Of a DNA stretch of 64,000 nt, positions 1 to 11,139 are shown one piece after another. This DNA comes from Toxoplasma gondii ME49 (lineage: Eukaryota > Apicomplexa > Conoidasida > Eucoccidiorida > Sarcocystidae), in contig NC_031469.1 in assembly GCF_000006565.2 (NCBI RefSeq), positions 881,245 to 945,244 of the forward strand. Direction: 5' to 3'. The position numbers were made by a program, and so were the translations under genes. Numbering within the stretch: position 1 is the stretch's first letter; the number at the start of each line of letters is the position of its first letter. The notes under the pieces are model-generated. The model had not been told where the DNA came from and searched no databases. It saw only the letters and a list, made by a program, of their open reading frames with translations.

Positions 1-184
1 GCGAAGAACTGCTGCTGTGGCGTCTCAAAGCATGGTTGATGGCATTTGCTCTTCGGTTCCCTCCGCTTATTCCTTTCAAAATCTTTGGGATTTTTCTTTT
101 TATTTGTCCCACATGTGAAGTGTCGATAACGGCTTGGATGCACTTGTCACTGCCGCGTCTACGTCGCTTTTTGTGCCTGTGCAG

Positions 185-1005
185 AAAGGAGAACAACGCA
201 TTCAAGTCTCGAGTTCTGCCTTTTGAGGGAGCTCTGGAGCTCCTGGACGTTTGCGGTTTCAAAGACACAGGTAATCAGTTCCCCATTTTCGATTTCTTTC
301 CCGTCGACTTTCGGCGCTTCCTGTTTCTCCTTCACCTTTTGTCTCCCCGTTTCCGTCTGGCAGGCTCCCCGCCTATCTGTGCGTCTCGACATCTGTTTTT
401 TGTCCGCATGTCATGCTGATGGCTAGGTCTCCTCCTGTTGACTTTCCGGTGTCTGCGCTTCTTTTTCCAGTTTCCGCTTCCTTGGCTCTCTAGATTTCTT
501 TGTTAAACGCGTGCGTGATTGAAAAAGACCGCGCAGTCTCTGCGTCGAGTTTCCCGTGTCTGCTGGATGGTGCGGCGACCCTCAATGCATCGCAGCTCGG
601 CCATGCAACGTAAGGCACTCCATTGGAGTGTGCAGGGATTTCTCCTCTCTCCGGATGGACCTCTGGGATGCAGCGTTTTGCTTTCCTTCGCGTTTCTTCG
701 CGGTCATCCACCGTTTGCCCGACTTGACATTTCTTGGGGACCCGCGACAAAGCGCCACACCAGCAGCCTTTTTTCTTTTTCCACGTAGATGCATGCATGC
801 AGTTCACACGCGTATGGCCGAGTTCGCGTGAGAGAAACGTCTTGTTTCTGGGGTATCTTGTGTTTTACCGCGGCCGGCGTTCTTCTCATGTTCATCCGCG
901 TCTTGTGCAGGCGACTTTTTAGCCATAAGCGGCCAGCCGGATGGCTTCGTTCTGGGACAAGCTCTGAAGTTTCTCGATGTTCTTCTCGAGCAGCTGAAAA
1001 ACTAA
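185..1005 (+). CDS. PUB-domain protein, C-terminal two exons (5' part outside window)
   Basis: Two exons, 185-270 and 911-1005, join in phase (G|GC) across a 640-base intron with GT at 271 and a pyrimidine-rich tail ending TTGTGCAG at 910. Together they encode about 60 residues ending at TAA 1003-1005. The peptide contains NNAFKSRVLPFEGALELLD, then CGFKDTGDFLAISG and ALKFLDVLLEQL. This matches the PUB/PUG fold of peptide N-glycanase and UBXN6, with the conserved R-x-L-P-x-x-GA core and GF turn, and the spacing is right without any exon in between. PUB domains bind the C-terminal tail of the AAA ATPase p97/CDC48, so a role in ER-associated degradation or ubiquitin handling is likely. Whether a catalytic or UBX domain lies upstream cannot be seen. 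Bases 1-184 look mostly intronic (T-rich, ending in an acceptor at 184). Confidence 0.62.
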
Positions 1006-3737
1006 CGCAGACCACGCACATGTTTTCTCATCTCTTTGGCGTCCTTTTTCGAAAGGATTCGTCAAAGCTACATCCGTCCTGGGGTCACAGAAGGTTTAGA
1101 TCACAACAGCCCGCCTTCAGCCTCCTGTGACAGGCTTGGTATTTGATAGTTGTTTACATCGACGTATACACATATCCCTCTACATGTGCCTATGTGGATA
1201 GGTCTGCGTGTGTCTGTGAATTGCTTAACGTATACAGAGAAACTGACGTAGATTTGGTCTGCGTTGTGTCAACTTGTTCGTACTTTTCGCTCAACTCTAC
1301 GTCCTTCCCTCTCAACCTGTCGATCTGTAATCGTGCCAGTCCAGCTCCACAGAACCACAGAAATGCCGGCCTTCATACACACAAACACCCCTGGCTGTTT
1401 GACACCGAGCGCAGAAGCTTCCTGCGGGAAGGCGAGACGGATTTTTACGTTCGCACATCGACAAGTATGTGTGCATGGACGTAGCATCGCTGAAGTTCTG
1501 CGTGAATACATTTGATGAAAGATCTTTTGTGTCAAGGGTTTTCCTTGGTGCCTCTGAAGCGGCATCATCTGGTGCGAATGCTGAAAACGCGCCGGCCTGG
1601 TGGAACAGGCGAAGTGGTTGCGACGGATCCGATCAACATGTTTTCGTGAGCGAAGATTTGACACGAACAGACTCAGTCTCTCTCACAGTGTTTGTTGTCG
1701 AACCGCGTTCTGGTAAAGAACCCATTTAATGGCTGTATCATGTTCCCGTCTGTTGCGCAAAACACCGACTATAGCGGACTCCGTTGCCTCCCCAAGAAGG
1801 ACGGGAAAGACGTTTTTGATTCATACTGCAGGGTAACTTTATGATGTCTTGTCGGCAGACGCAAAGTTCCCTGCAACGCTCGAGTGCGTGCAGTTGAAAA
1901 CCTTTGCCGATCCGTACCTGCCGACTCACCGGCTCGTTTCTATCAGTTTATGCCTTTGAGGATCCTTGAACAAATCCAGAGACTTCGTTTCGTAATGCAA
2001 TCGACATTTCATTTCTGTACATGCACATGGAACCGATAGCGGGTTCCAACATGTATGCAAGTAGAAAATTCAGTTGGTTACAAAGTAAAACGCATCCTTT
2101 TCGTAGGCGGCACAACGCTTTTGCCCACGTGCGAGTGAAGATTTCCATAGTAGAGAATTCGAAGGGAACTTGTTTTCTCAAAGCGTATCAGACGATTGTT
2201 CCTCAACCTGGTAGATGGCTATGGAACAACGTCTGCCTATCCACGTTCACGCACATCTCGGTCTCCTGCCTTCCCCCAGGGAACCTGAAAAAGCTCGCAT
2301 TCTTTTTTCGATCAACGCGTATCAGGATGCGGAAGGCCACTCTGAAAAACAGTGCGAGACACAGGAGTCAAAGAACGCCTCTTCACGCTACTGCTGGAGC
2401 TCAAACAACCTCCGAACCACCAACATAGAGTGGTACAAAGAAGTTGCCATAAACTCCGTACAAAGCCGGCATTAAAAACTTAAAGATCATAGCTAGACCA
2501 TCATACTGGCTGCGAGAATGGAAGTGTGCCTCAAGCGAAAGGGATGATTGGCCGGGAGGTCAGAACGCACATGGACAAGTGATGCCTCGTGCTTTTCTCA
2601 CATGCTTTCCTGAGGCGTGGAGTGGTCTCTCTGAGACGAGCAAATGTCGCGATGTGGAGAGACGGATACAGGGCGCAGTGTAGGAGAGAATTGGCGAGAG
2701 ACCGAGAATGCTGTCTCCAACACGGCATCTTTGGGTTGCTGCCACTGGTGGGGGAAGGAAAAGATCCATATTACGAAGAAGCTGGAACCGGCATTTCCAG
2801 ACCGTATCGGTTGTCTTCTTCTGTTTTCTCTGTCTTGTCCTCCGATGATGGCATGCAGAAAACCAAGAGTTCAATCGAAAGGGTGAGCAACCAGCGCCAA
2901 AGCGTTCTGACGTCACCCGCAGATGAGTTGAGGAGAACAGCGGGGTAGGTAAATCTTGGAAGGTTGTATGTTAGCGACTAAATGCCAACCAAACATGCGA
3001 ATTTTAGGACTTCCGTGAATTTTTTGTGGATGTCGTTTTGTTACGTGATGAGGGATGTGGTTGCGTTCGTTTGCGCTCCCTTGTAAATGCATCTTCGTGG
3101 GAAGCTGGAAACGAACAAGTTATGCCTAGACAGGTCCCACATTTGATATTCAGAGTTGTAGCAGTGTGCTAAAGGTGCCGTCAGTTCGTTCTGCTTCAAA
3201 AGCCCAGTACCAACGTCACGACACAAAACACGGGGGCTTGTTACCTGTAACACTGTGAGTTGTCACACCATACAAATGCCGTTCTCCTTCGCATAGTTAA
3301 CCTCAAGCAGTTCTCTCAAGAGTGCGGTAAACAGCGAGAACTCTACACACGAAACACCTACAGCTGTTCGGCTTGTGCCACTGCAGGAGCAACATTCGTA
3401 AACGTGTAGAGCGTCTGCCACTCTTCTCACAAGTTCTTTGTCACTCTGTGTCGCACTGCTGTCGTCGTTCTTTCTTCGTTCCACCTTCTCTGTGCACACA
3501 TCCGCATTCACTTGCTCAGCAAAAACTTTGGAAGAAACGTCGTTTGTGGCTGACTCCACTTCATCCCCCCACGATATATGAAAGTCCCTCGCCGCCTGGA
3601 TGACCTTGAGCACGCCATGCGTGTCTCGCCTTCTGCGATTATCTGCTGATCCGCCGATCCTTCCCTTTTATTCCTACACCTTCCGTTCCGACATGCGGTT
3701 TTAGTATTCCCTACTTCTCTGACTCTTTCCCGGAGAC
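1006..3737. other. Convergent intergenic region
   Basis: This lies between the + strand PUB gene end and the - strand gene ending at 3738. It presumably holds both 3' UTRs. Open frames here are short, overlap on both strands and lack splice-supported continuity. The only structured element noted is a degenerate copy of a dispersed repeat at about 2420-2510, which has a relative near 16.73-16.83 kb. Confidence 0.5.
2426..2510 (+). repeat. Dispersed repeat, copy 1 (degenerate)
   Basis: This segment aligns by eye, at roughly three quarters identity, with 16741-16830. The shared landmarks in the same order are a TGG-ACA-AAG start, CTCC-TACAA, CCGGCATT and TAGCTAGACC. Both copies have the same orientation and lie outside coding exons. 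Confidence 0.5.
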
Positions 3738-6700
3738 TCACGCGTCGGTGAGTTGTTCCGGTAGCGGGGAGAATGCGTCGATTGTGTGTTTGCGTTGAGG
3801 GACAGAAGCGGTAAATTCTTCTCCCGCCTTCTCCCACAACTTCAGTTCCTCTGACTGGTTGATATCGTGGATACCCGCCCACTCTGGCGGCGTGTCTAAC
3901 TCAAAAACCAACTCCTCAGTAACTCGGTCCCGCGGCTTCAGAGGATCTACCATGGTTAGACGAAACAGCTGGACACCGAGCGACGCACACACGCCGGACT
4001 GCCGGTCATGCTCGGTGGCATACGTCTGCGAGAGCGTTGTTGGATCCAAGAAAAGCCTCCCTTCTCTGTCCTCGTGGAACGGAGAAAACGGCGATGGCGG
4101 CGAAGGTGCATCGATCGGAGACACAGACGCAGAGCCACTCTCGAAGTTGCTAAAGCTGGAACTAAGAGAGGGGTATGCGCTAAATCCATCTGCTTCAAAC
4201 GAATCTTTCGGTGCGACCTCACAAGCGTGTTCAGGCAATTTACACTTCGCGCCGTCGCTGTGTTTCCCGTTCGATCCCAAGTCTCCCGCGCTCGCTTCGC
4301 CACGGCCTCGACCTTCGTTTTTGTGATTTCCTGAAGAAATGTTCGAGTGCAAACAGCAGCAAACAAGGCAGGTAAGAGAAAGGACAACGCACTGAGAACA
4401 CACACACACAAAGCAAGGAGGAAAACAGAGCCGCTGCCTCGCACGAAGGCTGCACCTAGCACGCTGTCCAGGCAGGTCCACTCGACCACAGCGGGGAAAC
4501 AAGGATGAGGCGAAGACTCTACTCCCGGACAACGCAATGGAAAAAAGAAACGCTTTCTCTCTGCGCGCGCTCTCGCTCTCTCTCCGTGTCTTTGGAAACA
4601 CTCGAGGGAAGATCGATGACGGAGCCCCCCGTTTTGTGCTTAGGTGCTTGCCACAGGCACCTTCGCACAAGTTAACGACAAGCAACACCCCCTTGCAAAG
4701 CACAGACGGACGATTCCTCTTTTTGCACCCTTTTCGTCCTTCTGCCAAGAATCCTGGGAAACGCTGACGCTCACTGGCTTCACTTGTCGGAGTCAAACAT
4801 GCATTGTCGGTTTCCGTCTGCGAGGGACGAGAAATCGAGAAGGAGGGAAAAACTTCTTCCAGAGGGTCGTAGGCGAGAAGACCGCCCACATGTGGTAGAT
4901 GGCGATGTCCAGACAACGTCTCCTCCTTCGCTTCAGACGCAGGAGGGCAGTTTCGCCGGTTTGCAGCGAGTTGAGGCTCTCCACGAGATCTTGACATGTT
5001 CGAATCTCCCGTCCATCTGCCATCATCCTCTCGGACTGCAGCAGACGGAAACATGCTTCCTTGACTGAAATTCAAACTTTCCGAGGCCGAGAGACCCTCG
5101 CGTGAGACAGGAAAGCTCGTGGCTTCCTTGTCCGCTGAAAGACATCCGTCTTCGTTCCTATGCGGTTCAGAGAGGGTCGAAGGAAGCGACCAAGGTGCAA
5201 CGGCTTCCGTTTCTCCATCCGCAGGACCCTCCAGACCAAATGGATCCTCAGGGAGACCACGAGCAGCACAAACGGTCTCCGGCATGCGTTTTTCTTTCAT
5301 CTCCGCCTCGCCACCGGGAAAGGAAGGAGACACGAGAATCTTGCGTCTGAAGTCTGTCGAGAAGGACGGGTGGTAAAGCGCGTCGTTGGCGACGGGACAT
5401 CCCGCCTCACTGAAGTGAACCTGCGCAGACACGAAGAGGAAGTAAACTCTCGAGCAAGCTACAGGGACGACAGCTGTTGCAACTGAGTAAGAGGCTAACT
5501 GCCCTCTCTCCGCAAGACCTTAGGACAAAGAGAAGCAGAGCTGCATTTCCACGCAACACAAAGACAGCGGGAAGCGACGACAAGACGTGTGACAAGCCAA
5601 GAACTCTCTTCTTGCAGCCTCCGGCCTCGTGCGTTCAAGAACCAGTTCAAGGGGCGTAGGAGAACGAGCTATCAAGGCGCCTTCGCGCTAACTGCAGGCG
5701 ATGCTGCATGCTGCTTGAGAAAACAACAGCGCCTTCCTTCAGAGCATATGGCCAGCCTTGAGAGGCCTGGATTTTTGCGGTGCCTTCTCGCTTCGGCAAC
5801 ACAGAGCTCCCTAGAACCGCCTCGCGTCTCGCCCGTACCCTTATCTGATGCGACCGTGGAGGCTCTTGCGTCTGCACACGATAGAGGCCCAGGAGTCGGA
5901 GAACGCCGTCGAGCGTTCTTGCAGGAGATACGGAAAGAAGACGGAAGCTCGTCTGTGCCAGACAGCTGCTGGCTGCGAGAGAAGACGCGCCTACGAGCCG
6001 CAGCGACGGCAGCAGGCGCCGATCTGAAAGCAGTCGAAGCGCCTGTGCCGAGTCAAGTCCAGGCAGGAGATCTTCCACGTGCTCGGAGAGGACGGCAGAG
6101 GCAGACGAGGAGAAGACAGACGAGTGGGCGAGCGCGTTCTGCAAAAACAGACGCATGCAGACGACTGCACAAAGAATGCGATCAGTGGCGACCTACCACT
6201 ACTCACAGTAGCACGACGTGTATGAGTTGAAGAACGCGTTTCCAGAGAGAGAGAAGAGCGACTTTGCGCCGGCCGCAGAGACACATACAGAGGCAGACTT
6301 GGTGCCGCACTGTCCCCCTCCTGGAGAGTAAATGGAATCTGCCAAGTAACCTTCGAAAGAAAGAAAAGGTGAAAACAGTCACAAAACCTTCACCAATCGA
6401 GACCAAGGCTGACCGTCTCCGAGCAGAAAGGCGCCGCTCGGAAAGACTTTGGTTTGTCGTCAAGACGCGAATTTAACAAAGTGCCCGAGCGTCAGAGCGA
6501 AAGACAAATGCGTTTCGAGGGCGCTACAGCAGTCAGAGCTCTGTTTTCTGCAATAGCCTGTAAGGCCCTTTGGCTACGAGAAGAGTTCGAATTCAAAGTT
6601 CGCTTCTTCACGCTCGAGCGAGACGACGAAAAATCTTCTAAATTTTAAAAAGGAAGAAATCCGAAGCTATACACTTTGATATGAAACCTGTGTTGGAGAA

Positions 6701-9406
6701 TACTGTGCATATGACGTTTGCAACACCACGATTCTTTGTACTGAATCGATTTGCTTTTACAGGCTGTCTAACAGTCCGCGAGCCATGCATGCGCTTCAAA
6801 AACGAAATCTCGCTGAGAGGTTTACACAGCACCCATTTGCGCGTTTCGCGTACTAGAAAAAGAAGCGAGTAGCGAAGGGATGACGCACGCTGCGGATCAA
6901 TATGTTGACACCTGTGTTTTGGATAAATACTCGCAGCGGAAACTCGGACTTCTGCTACTCCTCGCTTTTGCTGTGACGCATCTGTCCTAGACAAACAGCA
7001 CTCTAGCCAAGAATACACCGGCGAGACAGTGAAGAACCTCTGTCCACATGGAAGAGACTTCGAGTTTCCTCTGCATCACTCCTGATATATCCTGGAAAGC
7101 CTCAACAGAAAAAAGATGACCAACATTCGTGCGTACTTGCGAGAGAACCGCCGACAAGCTGCGAGGGACATAGGATCCATCCAGAAGCTGAAGAACTTCG
7201 CGGCGCTTCAACTCGGCATCAGGCCTCGCTCGGTCGTTCCCAGAAGTCTGCAGAGCAGAGCGAAGTGAAGGTTCACTTTTGGGGAGACGCTTAGTCTCCT
7301 CTTTGCTCCCGCGACCAGACCAAGCCTTCTGAATCGCTCGGAGAAGGCGGCTGCAGAAAGGAAGACAGAGAACAGAGATTAAAGTGAGCAATGCAGACCG
7401 TCAGGGTGCGAACGGTCACACACCACCAACGAGGACCGCCAGACCCATACATCCCGATATACACATGTAGACTCGCTTTCTCTTTGGACGTCGGTCTCTC
7501 TGTCAAAACGGCTTTCCCGACGAATACGGACAGCGACCGAGACTCATGCACCTGCTTTGAAGACACTCGCCAAACAGTGTAACATTCGTCAATTCTCCTT
7601 TCAGTTATGCCAAGCAAATATGCGGTTCCGATAGCTCTACACACGAATATACATTTAGACAAAACGAGAGGCAGGAGGTAGGCTCTTCTCTTCACCACGC
7701 AGGAGAGGAGGTGCAGACGGAACCCCCCGGTTTTTTTGGTGACTGACCTGCAACTCTCCCACTAACATGGCAGTGAGCGCATGCACACACGCACGCTTCG
7801 ACATTCATCGATGATCTGTGAAACATTTACATATATATACATATATATACATATATATACATATATATACATATATATATATGTATATATATATATGTAT
7901 ATATATATGTATATGTATATATGTATATATATGTATATGTATATATATGTATATATATATATATGTGAACGTGTGTGCAAGAGAAATAGGAGTAGAGAAT
8001 CTCTGAAGATACTTTTTCTACAGACGTCGGATTCACCCGTCGTTGGTACGACACATAGGGATATGCCGAATATCTGAGAGAATAGAAACTTTGTCCTGCC
8101 CTTGTCACGACGGGGCCTCGCGCCTCCTCTTTTTCGCTTGGAAAAGTCTCGAAACGGTGACCGGGAAGCTTTGGACGAGCTACGCAGACGCCCTTCGTTT
8201 CCGTTTGCTCACTCCGTTGGCGTTTCCAGACGATTCACCTCAGGGAGGTCTCTGAGTCTCAACTTGACATGTTTCGCGGAAATGCATGACTTCAGCTTCC
8301 CTCTCTTGTAAAGTTCTCCCGTGCGTGGATCCCAGAGGCGAAGGCAGCCGCGCAGTTCAGTCGAGGCAGGAAATGCGAACTGGTTCGAGTCGCGAGAAAA
8401 CATCGAAGCGCCGTATTGTTTCTGCTTCCCTTTTCGACACCGTTCTCCGTCTTTCACACGAGCTTTCCCCTCTCGACTCGTGCTCTCGTCTCCCCAATCG
8501 GTCTCTTTCGCCTCTCTCCTCTCTTGCCCGTCTGCGGTTGGCCTTCGACCTGCCTCTCGAGCTCCTTCCCGGTCAAGTGGCGAAGAGCTTCTCCCTTCGC
8601 CTTCGCTCCCGCGCTCTTCGCGGACTTCCTCGCCTCCTCCCCTCGCTCTCCCTCCTCTGCAGAAGGAGCCAGGTTGAGAGGGAGCTGAACCGTCGACTGC
8701 ATGCAGACCCACAGCGGCGACACTCCGCTCGCGTCCGGCGCTCGACTGCATGCACTGGCTAGCTGCCGAGCGAACTGCATGCGCAGCCAAGAGCCGCTCT
8801 GTCGGGGACCACTGCCATCGGAGAGGAAACGCGAAGAAAGGCAGGCCAGAAGTCCACCGAGACGCGCGCTCTTCTCTCGGACCCTTGGCGTCTCCCTTCC
8901 CGCCGCAACTCCTTCTCTTTCGTCCTCCCACAAAAAACTGCACGTCCTCAGAAGGAAAGGAAGAAGAGAAAGAAGGTCGAGATGAAGAAGAGGCATGAGA
9001 AGAAGAGGCATTCTCGAAAGCGGAAGCTGATGTCGGCGAATCTGACGCGTCAGGTAAGCTTTCCAGGGAGACAGAAGCAGGTGACTTTCCGGGTGAGCGA
9101 AGAGAGGCTGTCGGCAAACTGCATGCGGAGTGAGAAACGGCAGAGTGAGGACAGGGCGCGACGAGGGTGGACAAGTCGGCTAAGACTCGGAAATCCCTCC
9201 GAACATGCCCGTCCTGCAACATGCTCCCTGCCAGAACAACGAAGAAGACACGGACAGATTTGTCAAAGGGCATTCCCAGTCCACTCCAGCTTCTCGACAG
9301 AAAACAACACAGACAACGTGAGGTCCCACTGTCTCCACGACACAACCACCTGCGGATCAAACTCAAACAAGACTTCACAGTCAGAGAAACATATCTCCGT
9401 AGCCAT
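3738..9406 (-). CDS. Six-exon conserved-looking hypothetical protein (about 1170 aa)
   Basis: Proposed exons, 5' to 3' on the minus strand, are 9406-9350, 9213-8213, 7350-7019, 6320-6207, 6164-5839 and 5420-3738, with stop at 3738-3740. Donors such as GTGAGC (8212) and GTGAGT (6206) and pyrimidine-rich acceptors agree in phase at every junction. The start is ATG 9406, with an alternative at 9412. Exon 2 is Ser/Arg-rich low complexity. Exons 3-5 are Leu-rich and helical. The last 110 residues ([25 protein letters not shown]) look strongly constrained. The last exon is open throughout but has an intron-like stretch at about 4338-4660 with a good acceptor (TTTCTTCAG), so a further intron is possible. 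I recognise no family. A faint resemblance of exons 3-5 to part of Sin3 was not convincing. Confidence 0.5.
7829..7970. repeat. (TA)n/(CATA)n microsatellite
   Basis: About 140 bases of near-perfect TATATACA/TATATG repeats. It lies inside the second intron of the minus-strand gene spanning 3738-9406. Confidence 0.9.
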
Positions 9407-10072
9407 CCACATCGAACTCTTCAGGCCTATCTCTTCCAGTTCATGCAGACATGCATAAATATATATATATATATATATACAAATAGTGTGTATACACAGC
9501 TATATATCTATATATATGTGTATGCATATGAAAATCCATATCAGCGTATAACCGATGCAGCAAACGCGTGAGAGAGAGAGGTCACACAGGAAGCAACTCT
9601 GTTTCAGAAAAGGCCGCGAGTTACAGAAACACGAGCTGCCAGAAACTCCGGCTCGCGAAGCCGTGACGCTGAGGTCCTTTCTCCCGATCTACCAGCTCCA
9701 CGCATGCACCGGCAGAACCGTGTGAGGTTCCCGCGCTTAGTCAGGCACAGAAAGACAAGTCGTCTGGACTTGAAGTTTCAATCCACCGCCAAAGTATCGA
9801 TCCGCAGATCGATGGGCCCCTCCACGGAGCTCTGCTCTTGCAGCGGAGACAGAGAAAGTTTACATGCATCGACGGGCAGACACTCGCCTGTCTGAAGATC
9901 TATATCTGTACATGGGAAGTCCATCGATGCATCTATCTGTCGGTGACCTATCCCTCTCTGGTTTCCTACGTCCGCTTCTCTTCACCTCGTTACATCTGGT
10001 CTCTCGAGACACGGGTATCTCCACTGTTGTGTGCATGTGCAAAGAGACAAACAGTTGCATGTAAGTTGAAAC
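9407..10072. other. Interval holding unresolved 3' end of the pseudouridine synthase-like gene
   Basis: A candidate terminal minus-strand exon is 9836-9778. It has acceptor CCGCTGCAAG and the reading SSVEGPIDLRIDTLAVD before TGA, but its phase with the upstream exon could not be fixed. A short (TA)n tract sits at 9458-9480. Nothing else is supported. Confidence 0.35.
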
Positions 10073-11139
10073 TCGCAGAAGAACGTACGCAGCTGGCGAT
10101 GCATTGCCTCGTCTGTTGCCACCAGGAGGAGTCCTTGGGCGTCTGCATCGAGCTGCATAGGAAAGAAGATGCCTTTCGTCTCCTCGTGCTCCTCCATTTC
10201 GCCTTCGACTGCTTCTCGCATTGCCTTTCCAAGACTTGAGCCGCTGCTGTCTTTTCGGCTGCGGGGCGACCTCTGCGTTCCACGGTCTTCTGTCTCCGCC
10301 CAGAAGCCTGTTTGAATCGCGCATGCACGCGCCACAATTGCGGTGTCCAGCAGAGGCTGCAAGACGGCGCGGACGGAGGGCCGGGAGCTCGTCGCTTCAA
10401 GAGACCATCCGGGAGGCTTGGCGACGACGCACCAGCGATCTGAGAGCGAATTATGGACGAACCGCAACACCGCTCCGGCCGCCCCGATGCGCGGCAAATA
10501 CCGACGGTCTTCGCCTCGAAACAAGAGGGAAGACTCGCGCAGAGAGAGAGACGGAGAGGGAGAAGAAGAAGAAGAGAGAGGACAAGAGGAAGAAAAACGA
10601 CGATTCAAAGCCGAAGATGACGAAGCCGGACACTGAGGCGACACAGAAGGGGAAGGCGAGGTAGTACTGTGGATCGAGCACAGACAGTGACCAGGGGGGA
10701 GGCGCGCAGGTCCTCCCGAACCTCCAGGGAGACGACGGATAACAGACAGGGACAAAGATGGCGGCAGGAGTGACGAAGAAAGCAGAGAGACACGGAGAGA
10801 CGAGGAAGGAGACGAGGAAGGAGACGCGCAGGGAAGACGGAGGCGACGCGAGGCTCCGAGTCGCACGCTGGGGTCCTTGTTCCGACGGAACGAAGCAGTG
10901 AGAGGAGAAGACGATGAGACAGAACGGCGAGAAGACCGCGTAAAAGAGAGCTCAGCGGGAAGAAGAGGGCAAACAGCCGCGACAGAGTGCGAAAAAGAGG
11001 AGTGACGATGGAAGGGAGAGGCGACAGACGAACTTTGGGCGTGGAGAGAAGCGCGAGAGCGGCAGAGGGGGAAAGAGGAGGAAGCGAAGGCGCCGTCCGT
11101 CCTCGAAAAGGAGAAAGCCGCAGGGGCAGGCGCCTTCAT
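10073..11139 (-). CDS. RluA-type pseudouridine synthase-like protein, first exon(s)
   Basis: A minus-strand open exon starts at ATG 11139 (MKAPAPAAFSFSRTDG). About 240 residues of Ser/Arg-rich leader follow, consistent with an organellar presequence. Then comes a block like the RluA/RsuA catalytic core: WCVVAKPPGWSLEA (family: V-x-x-K-P-x-G) and, about 85 residues later, MQLDADAQGLLLVATDEA (family: H-R-L-D-x-x-T-S-G-L-L-L). The Asp that acts in catalysis (the D of L-D) is kept, but the preceding Arg is Gln and the T-S is A-Q. The exon probably ends near 10073 after RTFFC, just where the family continues with K-T-Y-x-A. The rest of the catalytic domain was not located, so the gene is incomplete in this annotation. 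Mitochondrial or apicoplast RNA modification is an inference. Confidence 0.5.

Noticed and set aside
3956..4537. A 193-codon minus-strand frame overlapping the last exon of the 3738-9406 gene
   Set aside because: The other frame on the same strand has the constrained C-terminus, and this one is its out-of-frame shadow.
5589..6230. A 213-codon plus-strand frame
   Set aside because: It is antisense to a splice-supported minus-strand exon (6164-5839) and has no protein character.
7762..8108. Open frames of Tyr-Ile repeats on both strands at microsatellites, also near 40-43 kb
   Set aside because: These are translations of (TA)n/(CATA)n repeats in introns, not proteins.
8235..8420. WD40 repeat reading of [12 protein letters not shown] in the minus-strand gene
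   Set aside because: Only one WD-like string is present, with no second repeat or GH dipeptide, so a propeller is not supported.
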